A DNA stretch of 64,000 nt from Chryseobacterium soldanellicola (GCF_900100115.1 NZ_FNKL01000003.1:558001-622000); one strand, 5' to 3'. Shown: positions 34,781 through 43,398, counted from the stretch's first letter. Notes: generated from the letters alone by a model not told the origin. A program made the numbers and translations.

Positions 34781-35802
34781 TGAAAGGAATTCTATTAGTA
34801 AACCTGGGATCACCAAGATCTACGGCCGTAAGCGATGTAAAGGAATATCTTGACGAATTCCTGATGGATGAAAAGGTCATCGATTACCGATGGATTTTCC
34901 GCGCTTTGTTGGTTCGTGGAATTATTTTAAATACAAGACCTGCAAAATCCGCAGAAGCGTATAAAACGGTTTGGACAGAACAAGGTTCGCCCTTAATCGT
35001 TATTACTGAAAAAATTCAGAAAAAGCTTCAGAAATTAGTTGACGTTCCGGTAGAAATCGGAATGAGATATGCCCAGCCAAGCATTGAAGCAGGAATTCAG
35101 AAACTGGTCGATAAAGGCGTTTCTGAGATCGTTCTTTTCCCATTGTACCCGCAATATGCGATGAGTACAACGGAAACGGTGATCGAAAAAGCAGAAGAAG
35201 TAAGAAAAAAATCTTTCCCGAATGTGAAGATCAATTACATTCAGCCTTTTTACAACAGAGAGATCTATATCGACTGTCTGGCAGAAAGTATCAAGGAAAA
35301 ACTTCCTGAAAACTTCGACGCTCTGCAGTTTTCATATCACGGAGTTCCGGAAAGGCATATTTATAAAACCGATCCTACAAAAACCTGTAATTTAAACGAT
35401 TGCTGTTCGCGTGAAAACAATCCCAGTCACCAGTTTTGCTACCGTCACCAGTGTTTTGATGTGACCAATTCTGTCATTAAAAAACTGGGATTACCTAAAG
35501 AAAAAGTGATGGTTACGTTTCAGTCAAGGTTAGGAAAAGACAAATGGATGGAGCCTTACACAGACGAAACCTTAGAAAGTATCGGTAAAAAAGGAATAAA
35601 AAACTTAGCGATTGTTTGTCCGGCTTTCGTTTCAGATTGTCTGGAAACACTGGAGGAAATTTCGGTTGAAGGTAAGGAGCAGTTCTTGCACGGAGGCGGG
35701 GAAAATTTCCATTACATTCCCTGTTTGAATGATGAAGACCGCTGGATCGAAGTCGTGAAAACGCTTTGTGAGGAAAAACTTAATGAATTTTATCTGGTTT
35801 AA
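34780..35802 (+). CDS. hemH: Ferrochelatase
   Basis: Inserts ferrous iron into protoporphyrin IX, the last step of haem synthesis. 340 residues. LLVNLGSPRSTAVSDVKEYL at the start, FSYHGVPERHI with the catalytic His, a Cys-rich insertion (KTCNLNDCCSRENNP ... FCYRHQC) and the C-terminal CPAFVSDCLETLEEI are present. It is translationally coupled to the lipoprotein upstream and shares a transcript with the Nfu gene, linking iron-sulfur and haem supply. Confidence 0.96.
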   Translation: MKGILLVNLGSPRSTAVSDVKEYLDEFLMDEKVIDYRWIFRALLVRGIILNTRPAKSAEAYKTVWTEQGSPLIVITEKIQKKLQKLVDVPVEIGMRYAQPSIEAGIQKLVDKGVSEIVLFPLYPQYAMSTTETVIEKAEEVRKKSFPNVKINYIQPFYNREIYIDCLAESIKEKLPENFDALQFSYHGVPERHIYKTDPTKTCNLNDCCSRENNPSHQFCYRHQCFDVTNSVIKKLGLPKEKVMVTFQSRLGKDKWMEPYTDETLESIGKKGIKNLAIVCPAFVSDCLETLEEISVEGKEQFLHGGGENFHYIPCLNDEDRWIEVVKTLCEEKLNEFYLV

Positions 35803-35808
35803 ATATAC

Positions 35809-35837
35809 TAACCTTCGGAAACGGAGGTTATTTTTTT
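35809..35837 (+). terminator. Terminator of hemH
   Basis: Nine-base stem TAACCTTCG / CGGAGGTTA closed by a GAAA tetraloop and followed by seven T residues. Confidence 0.92.
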
Positions 35838-35847
35838 GAGAAAATAC

Positions 35848-35996
35848 AGGTTTGCGTGGTCGTATTTTACGACAATGTAAACCTTTTTCATTTCTCATCA
35901 TCGGAGCTTCCGAAAAGGTAAACTACATTACATTCTTTCCGTCGGAGTTTCCGATAGTTTACATCAATATTGATTGGCGTTGTCGGGAACTTCGAC
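35848..35996. repeat. Cluster of short hairpins in the hemH-TA gap
   Basis: Four small palindromes follow one another: GTCGTATTTTACGAC (35859-35873, inside an outer AGGTTT/AAACCT stem), TCGGAGCTTCCGA (35901-35913), TCGGAGTTTCCGA (35942-35954) and GTCGGGAACTTCGAC (35982-35996). GTAAAC or GTTTAC flanks the first three. They look like eroded fragments of palindromic repeats; no ORF or RNA gene recognised. Confidence 0.6.
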
Positions 35997-36028
35997 GGCT
36001 TCAACTTATATTTTGGAATGGTTTTTCG

Positions 36029-36122
36029 CAAAGTTTGTCATCCTAAAGGATCTAAACACGAATTTTTCAGACTACTTTTTCTAATACTACGCTTAGATCT
36101 TTTCAGGATGACAAACTTTGTG
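36029..36122. repeat. GTCAT-type palindromic repeat, copy B
   Basis: Arms AAGTTTGTCATCCT...GGATCTAA and TTAGATC...AGGATGACAAACTT are complementary apart from unpaired inserts. The centre contains CTAATACTA, matching the core of copies A, C and D. Confidence 0.75.
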
Positions 36123-36155
36123 TTTTTACAAATGTTGAAATAACGACTACAACCC

Positions 36156-36273
36156 TAGCCCAGATTGCAGCGGCATCCTTTTTGGTTACGGGCGGAGCAT
36201 AAACTGAAAGTTTACGAACATGGTTCAGGAGCCCGTAACCAAAAAGATATAGCGGAAAGCTGGAAATTGCTCC
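36156..36273. repeat. TAGCCC...GCTCC structured repeat element
   Basis: Reads TAGCCCAGATTGCAGCGGCA, a perfect 16-bp stem (36178-36193 with 36231-36246, CTTTTTGGTTACGGGC), a 37-nt insert, then GATATAGCGGAAAGCTGG and ATTGCTCC. I recognise the flanks as a recurrent intergenic element in Flavobacterium and Chryseobacterium genomes (from memory). Within the stem-loop sits the 29-nt module ATAAACTGAAAGTTTACGAA (36199-36227). Confidence 0.65.
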
Positions 36274-36483
36274 TTAAAATAAATAAAAATAACAATTCGA
36301 CGAAGTCAAAAGCTCCAAATAAAATAAAATTTAGACTTACACCCCCTATATTTTACATTTATTATTCAAATAATATTAAATTTTAGCCAAGACCCCCTAT
36401 TATTTTAAAATAAAATAACAAAATATAAATATTTTTCCTAACTTTACCCTATCAAAAGAACATCATTAACCTTAAAAATTAAA

Positions 36484-36714
36484 ATGATGAATGCAACTGC
36501 CGAAATTCTACAACATAAGATTGAAAGTTTTTCTCCCGACCTGCTTGAAACTTTGGCAAAAATGGTCGAGAATTTAGAAATGCAAAATAAATATTCTGTT
36601 CCTCAGTTTCAGATTGATGAAGTTTTGTACAGGATTGAGTTTCACAGAGAAAACCCAAAGACAAAACTTGATTTTTACGAAAATGTTTCTGAGCTGGAAA
36701 AGAGTTTTGCATGA
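36484..36714 (+). CDS. Putative antitoxin of a type II-like pair
   Basis: A 76-residue soluble, mostly helical protein (SFSPDLLETLAKMVENLEMQ, then an acidic/Phe-rich tail ending ELEKSFA). No named domain recognised. Its stop overlaps the next start by four bases (ATGA), the usual arrangement for antitoxin-toxin pairs. The order (small acidic protein first) and the partner's RelE/ParE-like shape are the only basis for the call. A weak -7 box, TAACTTTA, is at 36439-36446. Confidence 0.5.
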   Translation: MMNATAEILQHKIESFSPDLLETLAKMVENLEMQNKYSVPQFQIDEVLYRIEFHRENPKTKLDFYENVSELEKSFA

Positions 36715-36974
36715 TGAAAGTATTTTTGTCATCGATCGCAAAAAATGATATAAGACTTCTGGTAAGGGTGTTTAACGCCGAAAAAGAAAACAGAGGAATT
36801 GTTTTTCTGGAAGATTTAAAAGAATCAATTAACCAGATTGTACAAGATTCGGAAATAGAAAAATCGACAGAAATTGCAATTAATAAAATGAAAAATTTTC
36901 CGGTACATATTCATTATATTTTTGAAAATGACGAAAATTTATTCATTACTGCGATTTTTAAACAGCTTAATTAA
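36711..36974 (+). CDS. Putative RelE/ParE-like toxin
   Basis: An 87-residue protein. The spacing of elements resembles the RelE/ParE fold: a beta strand (KVFLSSIAKNDI), two helices, then MKNFPVHIHYIFENDENLFITAIFKQ, which looks like the antiparallel strands that end ParE toxins (fpy-i-Y-i...i-i-ai). Known catalytic residues cannot be assigned. It is translationally coupled to the gene before it and followed by a terminator, so the pair is a self-contained two-gene unit in a repeat-rich stretch. Confidence 0.55.
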   Translation: MMKVFLSSIAKNDIRLLVRVFNAEKENRGIVFLEDLKESINQIVQDSEIEKSTEIAINKMKNFPVHIHYIFENDENLFITAIFKQLN

Positions 36975-37023
36975 ATGATTAAATAAAGATAGTAAGAACA
37001 TTTTCAGGACTATTTTATATTCA

Positions 37024-37062
37024 AAACCTTATAGACTTTTACATCTATAAGGTTTATTTTTT
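37024..37062. terminator. Bidirectional terminator after the TA-like pair
   Basis: Perfect 12-bp stem AAACCTTATAGA / TCTATAAGGTTT (37024-37035 and 37044-37055) with an eight-base loop, T-rich on the plus side and placed between convergent units. Confidence 0.82.
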
Positions 37063-37085
37063 ATCTTTTTAAAATTATTTTACAG

Positions 37086-38297
37086 TTATTTTATTGGCGT
37101 TCTGAATTCTCCGTACCCCATTAATCCATCATAGTTTCTGCCAAAAGGCGCATAATACAGAAATCCCTGATAAAGGTTTTCCGTCTGCCAGAAATTCCCG
37201 TTGATTTCACCGAAATCAAGCCTTCCGTCACCTCCTTTTGTTGCCAGAACATAGTTGTAGAAACCTTGTTTCAGATATATTTTTGCGACATATTTTTTGG
37301 CTGTGTCGTCATATTGCATTTGATTTTCTGAGCTGGGTTTAAAATCATTAAAACCTCCCAAAACATAAATTTCTTTATTCAAAGGCTCAGAATCCAACGA
37401 AAAATATACCCAGGAATAATCGGCTTCTCTTTCCGCATCTCTTTCCAGGCCGATGTCATTTCTTCTGTAATACCAGGCTCCGTTGACGTCCGGCTGATAT
37501 TGATAATTCAGAGGATATGCCCAAACCGGATGCAGGTATGTCTGATTCACGCCATCTTTTAATTCCGTTGCGCGAACCATATCTGCCGCCAGATTCATGT
37601 TTTTATCATCAAAATAATAAAATTCGTTATTTCCCGGAAAAGTAAGGTTCATTTGCTGAAAAAGAAGTTTATTTCCTAATGTTGAACTTGGTTTTTGATT
37701 TAAAACACTTACATTCCAATTGTTATTCTGAACCACATTCAGCGTCATTGAATTAACGTTGGAAGACAAATCTCCACCTTTGGAAACCGCCTGTACTTCT
37801 ACCCTTTGATTGACATTCGGATTTCTTGCATCGGCAATTCTTGAAATATTTAATGCAACTACCGCCTGATCTTCCACAACAAAAAATCTTCTTTTAAAAA
37901 GTGGCTTTTCGGCAGAATCTTTATAAACGATCAATTCAAAATTTCCCGAGATTTTAGGCTGCATTTTTTCGTTTGGAAACGTTAATTTATAATGTGTATA
38001 AGCCTGTAATGTATTGAAAGAATATTGAAATTTATCCAATAAACCGTTCAGGCTTCCATTGGCAAATTCCGTAAAGAAAAGATTGTCGTCTTCCCAGTTT
38101 CTGTTGTAATGCTTGATCGTGTATCGGTAGATTTCACTGGAATTGGAGAGATCATCAAAACTCAAAACCAACGTCTGATTAAAGTTAATAACCGGCGTTT
38201 CATCATTAGTCTGGGGATTAAATAATTGTATGCTCTGGATCTTTTGTCCAAAAGCAAAACTACATAGACTAAATAAAAATATTTGCAATGTTTTCAT
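37086..38297 (-). CDS. Type IX secretion system plug protein (DUF5103)
   Basis: A 403-residue periplasmic/outer-membrane-associated protein with a Sec signal (ends CSFAFGQ). The DUF5103 pattern is clear: YRYTIKHYNRNWEDDNLFFTEF near residues 60-80, NEFYYFDDKNMNLAADMVRAT, and the closing LKQGFYNYVLATKGG. Relatives of this family seal the periplasmic side of the SprA translocon of the T9SS. It is a single-gene unit away from the translocon genes, and it matches the two T9SS-sorted proteins in this window. Confidence 0.88.
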   Translation of the reverse strand: MKTLQIFLFSLCSFAFGQKIQSIQLFNPQTNDETPVINFNQTLVLSFDDLSNSSEIYRYTIKHYNRNWEDDNLFFTEFANGSLNGLLDKFQYSFNTLQAYTHYKLTFPNEKMQPKISGNFELIVYKDSAEKPLFKRRFFVVEDQAVVALNISRIADARNPNVNQRVEVQAVSKGGDLSSNVNSMTLNVVQNNNWNVSVLNQKPSSTLGNKLLFQQMNLTFPGNNEFYYFDDKNMNLAADMVRATELKDGVNQTYLHPVWAYPLNYQYQPDVNGAWYYRRNDIGLERDAEREADYSWVYFSLDSEPLNKEIYVLGGFNDFKPSSENQMQYDDTAKKYVAKIYLKQGFYNYVLATKGGDGRLDFGEINGNFWQTENLYQGFLYYAPFGRNYDGLMGYGEFRTPIK

Positions 38298-38395
38298 TAT
38301 GACGAAGATAACGAAAAATCGGGATTCATAACAATAAATCTATTTTCTAATCACAGAATTTCATCGGTTAACATACGGAAAAGTCAAATAAACAG

Positions 38396-38497
38396 ATGCT
38401 TCGACTGCTTCGCGCTCAGCATGACACTTCTAATACTAACTGTTTTTAATAACGCATTTATAACAATGTCATGCTGAGCGCGAAGCAGTCGAAGCAT
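38396..38497. repeat. GTCAT-type palindromic repeat, copy C
   Basis: Perfect 31-nt arms (38396-38426 and 38467-38497). Relative to copy A, the arms have an extra block, GCTTCGC-like, and the extra block is matched on both sides. The centre carries CTAATACTAACTG, the reverse complement of the copy A core. Confidence 0.88.
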
Positions 38498-38550
38498 TAA
38501 ATATTTAAACTAAAAATAACTTCAATGTTTCAAACAATAACTTTTGTAGT

Positions 38551-38558
38551 TAAATTTG
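38551..38558 (+). promoter_or_regulatory. -7 promoter box of the MBL hydrolase gene
   Basis: TAAATTTG matches TAnnTTTG. It lies downstream of an in-frame ATG at 38525, which argues for the ATG at 38582 as the real start. Confidence 0.6.
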
Positions 38559-38581
38559 CCTTAATTAAAAACATTCAGCAT

Positions 38582-39220
38582 ATGCTTCAGATTCAAGGTT
38601 TCGTATTCAATTTTGCGAGTGAAAACACCTATATTCTTTATAACGAAAATAAAAACGCATGGATAATTGATCCGGGAAATATGCTTGAGCAGGAAACCAA
38701 AGCCATCGAAAATTTCATTACAGAAAACGGATTAAAAGTCGAAAAAATCCTTTTGACCCATGCTCATATTGATCATGTTTTGGGCTTGCAATGGGCTTTT
38801 GACACATACAAAGTTCCTGTGACAATGCATCAGGATGATAAAGAAGTATTGGATATGCTTCAGGCAAGCGGAATGAGATTCGGATTTAAAATCGATCCTG
38901 TGAATGTAGAAATTCAGTACATCAATGAAGGCGACGAACTTGATTTTGACGGAGAAAAATTTAAGGTTTATCATGTTCCGGGACATTCGCCGGGAAGTGT
39001 GGTTTATCATAATGACAATCAGAAATTCATGATCTCCGGCGATGTTCTGTTTGAAGGAAGCATCGGTAGGACAGACCTTTATAAAGGAAATCACGAACAA
39101 TTAATCAACGGAATTAAAAACAAACTTTTTATTCTTGATGATAAAACGCAGGTTTTCTCAGGTCACGGAAATCCTACAAAAATTGGTTTTGAGAAGGAGT
39201 ATAATCCGTTTTTTAAGTGA
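38582..39220 (+). CDS. MBL-fold metallo-hydrolase, glyoxalase II-like
   Basis: A 212-residue zinc-dependent hydrolase. Metal-binding motifs in order: THAHIDHVLG, PGHSPGS, SGDVLFEGSIGRTD and SGHGNPT. The short length, without the glutathione-binding C-terminal domain of GloB, puts it with YcbL-like proteins; the substrate is unknown. No signal peptide. Flanked by two palindromic repeats, C upstream and D downstream. Confidence 0.9.
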   Translation: MLQIQGFVFNFASENTYILYNENKNAWIIDPGNMLEQETKAIENFITENGLKVEKILLTHAHIDHVLGLQWAFDTYKVPVTMHQDDKEVLDMLQASGMRFGFKIDPVNVEIQYINEGDELDFDGEKFKVYHVPGHSPGSVVYHNDNQKFMISGDVLFEGSIGRTDLYKGNHEQLINGIKNKLFILDDKTQVFSGHGNPTKIGFEKEYNPFFK

Positions 39221-39266
39221 GAGAGTTTGAGTGTGGGAGAGTTTTAGAGTTATTGAGAATATTGGA

Positions 39267-39384
39267 ATGCTTCGTGAACATTCGTTCGTAAACTTTCAGT
39301 TTATGCTCAGCATGACATCACTACAAATAAGCTGTTAAAATAAACAGTTAGTATTAGGTTGTCATGCTGAGCTTGTCGAAGCAT
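39267..39384. repeat. GTCAT-type palindromic repeat, copy D, with inserted hairpin
   Basis: The right arm (to 39384) reads TGTCATGCTGAGCTTGTCGA, the left arm starts ATGCTTCG at 39267. Where the right arm has TTGT, the left arm carries a 30-nt insert (39275-39304), the reverse complement of ATAAACTGAAAGTTTACGAA plus GTTCA. The centre carries ACAGTTAGTATTAG. Confidence 0.82.
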
Positions 39385-39397
39385 CTCTTAAAAACAA

Positions 39398-39424
39398 AAA
39401 CCGTCAGAAAAAATCTGACGGTTT
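39398..39424. terminator. Bidirectional terminator
   Basis: Perfect 11-bp stem AAACCGTCAGA / TCTGACGGTTT with a five-base A loop, placed between the convergent MBL and TonB-receptor genes. Confidence 0.82.
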
Positions 39425-39449
39425 ATATTTAACATGAAAAAACTAATTT

Positions 39450-41891
39450 TTAGAAATCTAACGTAATAGAAGCTCTTACAGCGGCCCCCATAATTGGTCT
39501 TGCCATAATAATTCCGTCTCCGGTTGGAGATCCCGCTCTTGGATCACCTTCTGTAATACCGATCGTATTAAAGATATTCGTTCCGTCAACTGCAAATCTG
39601 ATTTTTCCTAACTGATAAGAAGTTCCTGCGCCGAATTCCGTGAATGAAGGCAATGTCTGTGCATTTTTTTCATCCTGAAAACGTTTTCCGTAATAATTGG
39701 CGCTCGCATACACTCTCCATTGTTTTGTAATATTGACTGCAGGTGAAATATTAAAGTAAAACTTAGGCATTCTTCTCACGGTATTATCATCATAATTAAA
39801 TGTTGACCCGTCTGCATTGTTTCCTGTAAAATCTTTGTATTTCGGATTCTGAATCGTTCCGTTGAACGTGATTTCCAATAAATTATTGAATAATCTTGCA
39901 TATCCTTCCAATTCTACTCCGAAGTTTGTCGTATTGGCGAATTTATTTTCCGAAGTTCCGTCAGAGAAAACATCCGTAAATGAAAGGTTTTTCAATGTGG
40001 AATAAAACGGAATCACAGCAATATCAAAAGTTCTTGAATAATATTTATAACCAACTTCCAACTGATTGGTTGTTACCGGCTTTATCGCTGATAAATTCGT
40101 CATATTATTATAATACGCTTCTTCATTTGGAGATCTGAAACCATTAGAAAAACGTGCATAGACCGCATTTTCTGTATTAATTTTATAATTCAAAGCGGTT
40201 GTAAAAGAAACTCTGTTCACATCATAATTCCAGTAGGTATATTTATTACCCAAAACCGACATATTGTCATCAGCCGTGGTAGTCAAGAAAGAATGCGTTC
40301 CATCCGTCGTCAGCCCTGAATTATTTAAGTTTGAAGTTGTTGTATTTACTCCGTACCCTTTGTAGAAATCACGGCTGTAACGAATTCCTCCATTAAAGCT
40401 TAAATTATCTGTAATATTATAATCTAAATTTAAGTAAAGATCATTTAAACTCCCCTGAATTTGCGAATCCCTGATCAGGAAAGACATATCTGTAACACCA
40501 TTGTAGGTTTTAGAATACCCTGTACTTGCTGGTGTCAATGAAGTATCAACTAAATTTAATAATTCCGGTCTGTCCGAAGCTGTTGTTAAAACATTGCTCC
40601 AGTTCCAGTATTGGTGGGATTTCCAGTTGGATTTGTAGAAACCTGCCGTTACATTTCCTTTGTCAAATTTATAATTGAACTGCAAATCATTCACAAAATT
40701 ATTCATCTGTTTGTCGATCGCCCAGAATCCTAATTTTTGAACGTATTGAGGAGCCATAATCGCACCTGTACTGACAGAAGAATATTGGAAGCTGTTCCCT
40801 GCAATTCCTGCACTTTTAGCAAAATCAGCCGCCAATTGCGGTCCGCCAGCCGGGAAAATGCCCGTATAATTCATATTGATATTGGTATATCTTGTTTTGT
40901 TTAAAACAGAGAAGTTATTTCCCAAATCATATTTAAATTCTGCCCCCAAAACATCAACTTTAGGATGAATTCCGTCTTCTAAATTTCTGCTGAAAAATCC
41001 CCCGCCCGCTTGTGGAATGTTCAACTGGCTGATCGCTCTGTAGCTGTACGTTCCATAATTGGCATCAAAACCGGAAAATTCTTTCAGATCATTTCCATTT
41101 TGCACCAAAGGAATCGGAAGATAGAATGTATTTCTGTCATCCAGCTTTTTATAATATACCTTAGCGTAGCCTTTATCGAAAACGTATTTCAGATTCATCC
41201 TGATCTGTCCGCCATTATTGGCTTTAAAACCTGTTTTTCTGATTCCGTCATCACTTCTGTAAAAACCACCAACGTTGAAGAACAATTTATCCTGAACCAA
41301 AGCGCCACCCAAGTTGACATCAGTACGCATTAAGCCATAGGTACTCGTTTCCAATTTCGCCGTTCCCCTGAAATCATTACTTCCTTCTCTTGTAATAAAG
41401 TTGATCAGACCACCCGGAGAATTATTGGCATAAATAGATCCCGAACCTCCTCTCAAAGCTTCCAATCTGTTCACCGAATTATCTACACGGAAGAAATTAT
41501 CTGCATTCGCAAACTGTAAAGCCCCGTCTTCAAAAACCGGAAGCCCGTCTTCCTGAACCTGTACAAATTCGTACGCTCCCGCAGAAGGAATACCTCTTGC
41601 GAAAAGGTTATTTCCTACTTCACCACCGGAAGTTTCAACCGCAAAACCGGGAACTCTCTGCAATAAAGCCGCCGCACTGATCGGGTTTTGCTTCTGAATT
41701 TCTTTGGCACTGAACGTAGAAATCGCCGTACTGGATTCTATTTTCTTTTTCGGGTTTGAATTACCCGTAATAACTACCTGCTCGATGGATGCCGACCTCG
41801 TGGAATCCTGTGGAGTTGTTTCCTGAGCGTATGCATTATTAAAGTAAAGTGTTGCAATTCCGGCAAGCAAAAAGATTGATTTTTTTTTCAT
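39450..41891 (-). CDS. TonB-dependent receptor of the trehalose locus
   Basis: An 813-residue outer-membrane receptor: Sec signal ending NNAYAQ, a TonB-box-like VEQVVITG region (SIEQVVITGNS, about 35-45), plug domain (about 55-165; ALLQRVPGFAVE, RIEALRGGSGSIYANNSPGG-like) and a beta-barrel ending ASITLDF with a terminal Phe. It lacks the N-terminal carboxypeptidase-like domain of SusC and has no SusD gene beside it, so it is a classical TBDR, not a SusC. It is the last gene of an operon with a trehalase (26-base gap) and a transporter; trehalose or a related disaccharide is the inferred ligand. Confidence 0.9.
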   Translation of the reverse strand: MKKKSIFLLAGIATLYFNNAYAQETTPQDSTRSASIEQVVITGNSNPKKKIESSTAISTFSAKEIQKQNPISAAALLQRVPGFAVETSGGEVGNNLFARGIPSAGAYEFVQVQEDGLPVFEDGALQFANADNFFRVDNSVNRLEALRGGSGSIYANNSPGGLINFITREGSNDFRGTAKLETSTYGLMRTDVNLGGALVQDKLFFNVGGFYRSDDGIRKTGFKANNGGQIRMNLKYVFDKGYAKVYYKKLDDRNTFYLPIPLVQNGNDLKEFSGFDANYGTYSYRAISQLNIPQAGGGFFSRNLEDGIHPKVDVLGAEFKYDLGNNFSVLNKTRYTNINMNYTGIFPAGGPQLAADFAKSAGIAGNSFQYSSVSTGAIMAPQYVQKLGFWAIDKQMNNFVNDLQFNYKFDKGNVTAGFYKSNWKSHQYWNWSNVLTTASDRPELLNLVDTSLTPASTGYSKTYNGVTDMSFLIRDSQIQGSLNDLYLNLDYNITDNLSFNGGIRYSRDFYKGYGVNTTTSNLNNSGLTTDGTHSFLTTTADDNMSVLGNKYTYWNYDVNRVSFTTALNYKINTENAVYARFSNGFRSPNEEAYYNNMTNLSAIKPVTTNQLEVGYKYYSRTFDIAVIPFYSTLKNLSFTDVFSDGTSENKFANTTNFGVELEGYARLFNNLLEITFNGTIQNPKYKDFTGNNADGSTFNYDDNTVRRMPKFYFNISPAVNITKQWRVYASANYYGKRFQDEKNAQTLPSFTEFGAGTSYQLGKIRFAVDGTNIFNTIGITEGDPRAGSPTGDGIIMARPIMGAAVRASITLDF

Positions 41892-41917
41892 AGCCTTCTT
41901 AATTTTTATCGTTAGTT

Positions 41918-43396
41918 TTAATTTTGTTTTAATTTAAGATACACGCCGTTCGTCCATCCGAAGCCGTCCTGATTAGGATATTCTCCACCTCCGGCAATGG
42001 TTTCTGTGTCTAAAGCGTTGTATTTTTCCATCAGTTTTCCGGTATTCCTGTAGACTCTTTCTACATTGGCGCACCAGTTATTTTTAATTTTTTCAGCTAA
42101 ATCATTGAAACCATAATTTTTCATCGACTGAAAGCCAATCCACTGATAAGGCGCCCAGGCGTTCGGAAGATCCCACTGCTGACCTGTCTTTTTGGTTGTC
42201 GTGATCAATCCACCCTGATACAAAAACTTTTCTTCAATGTTTTTCGAAACAGCTTTTGCCTGCTCAGCACTTGCCAGTCCGAGGAATAACGGATAAAGAG
42301 CAGCAATATGCTCAGACGCTGTTTGTGTGCTTTTTTCCGTGTGATAATCTTTAAACATCCCTGAATTTTCATCCCAGAAATATTTGTCGATCATCTGTCT
42401 TCTGTTTACATCCCTTTCTGAATAATATTTTTCTTTTTCAGATAAATTTTGAAGCGATGAAGATTTCGCAAGTGTTTTTTCCAAATGCCATAAAAGACAA
42501 TTCAGATCAACCTCAGCCAAATTCAGCGTTTCAATCGTGTGTATATTTTCGCTGTCTGCAAACCATCTGCTGGAAAAATCCCAACCCGATTCGCAGCCGC
42601 TTCTTATATTTCTGTAAAATTCTCCGCTTGCATTTTCGCTGTCTTCAATATCAATTAAATAACTTTCAGGACGGGGCTCGTTTTTCGCGTCATAATAGCG
42701 GTTTAGAATATCTCCATTGATGGTTTTCACCACTCTTTTCATGCTTGAGCCATTTTCCAGATCTTTTTCACCATTCATCCAGAAAGCATATTCTTTTTCA
42801 AGTGTATCGTGATATTTGATGTAAATATTTTCATCTTTTGTGGTTTCAAAAAGCAAATCAAGCATCAACGAAAAATAGGGCGGCTGTGAACGGCTTAAAA
42901 AATGAGTCCGGCTCGCATTCGGCACAAATCCGACCGTTTGAATTAAATAAGAACAGTTTTCAATGATATTTTCCATCATTTCCACCCTTCCTGAAACCTG
43001 CAAGCCCAACATGATAAAATAGCTGTCCCAATAGAAAAACTCGTTAAAACGACCTCCAGGAACAACATAAGGCTTTGGAAGCTTCAACAGAGTCCCTTTT
43101 TCTTCGTAAGCTGTTCTTGTCAGCTCATCCCAAAGTCTTTCGATATGCTCTTCGATGGGTAAATGATCTTCTCTTTGAATCGAAATTTTCGCGCCTAAAA
43201 AGTCGAAATTTGACAATACAAAAGCTTTCAAATCAAAACCTTCTGCATTTTTTTCATTTTCATATTTTGCATTAATTTCATCAACAGGAAACAAAGGAAC
43301 CGCATCCGTCATCGTTTTTTGGTCTTCAAAAATCTGCGATCTCTGAACATTGTCGAATAGCACCTGAATTTCGCTGATATATAGCTGTCTGTTCAT
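41918..43396 (-). CDS. treF: Trehalase, glycoside hydrolase family 37
   Basis: Hydrolyses trehalose to two glucose molecules. 492 residues without a signal peptide, therefore cytoplasmic. GH37 signatures are both present: PGGRFNEFFYWDSYF (113-127) and QWDLPNAWAPYQW. The catalytic acid is in SGWDFSSRW, and the C-terminal GGGEYPNQDGFGWTNGV is typical. Two bases separate it from the MFS gene upstream, so the sugar is expected to enter intact and be split inside the cell. Confidence 0.93.
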   Translation of the reverse strand: MNRQLYISEIQVLFDNVQRSQIFEDQKTMTDAVPLFPVDEINAKYENEKNAEGFDLKAFVLSNFDFLGAKISIQREDHLPIEEHIERLWDELTRTAYEEKGTLLKLPKPYVVPGGRFNEFFYWDSYFIMLGLQVSGRVEMMENIIENCSYLIQTVGFVPNASRTHFLSRSQPPYFSLMLDLLFETTKDENIYIKYHDTLEKEYAFWMNGEKDLENGSSMKRVVKTINGDILNRYYDAKNEPRPESYLIDIEDSENASGEFYRNIRSGCESGWDFSSRWFADSENIHTIETLNLAEVDLNCLLWHLEKTLAKSSSLQNLSEKEKYYSERDVNRRQMIDKYFWDENSGMFKDYHTEKSTQTASEHIAALYPLFLGLASAEQAKAVSKNIEEKFLYQGGLITTTKKTGQQWDLPNAWAPYQWIGFQSMKNYGFNDLAEKIKNNWCANVERVYRNTGKLMEKYNALDTETIAGGGEYPNQDGFGWTNGVYLKLKQN

Positions 43397-43398
43397 CT

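Noticed and set aside
36165..36386. 73-residue frame in the hemH-TA gap
   Set aside because: Consists of translated repeat element (TAGCCC family and inserted module), with no conserved protein features.
38732..39100. 122-residue minus-strand frame opposite the MBL hydrolase
   Set aside because: Shadow of a clear metallo-hydrolase with all metal-binding motifs.
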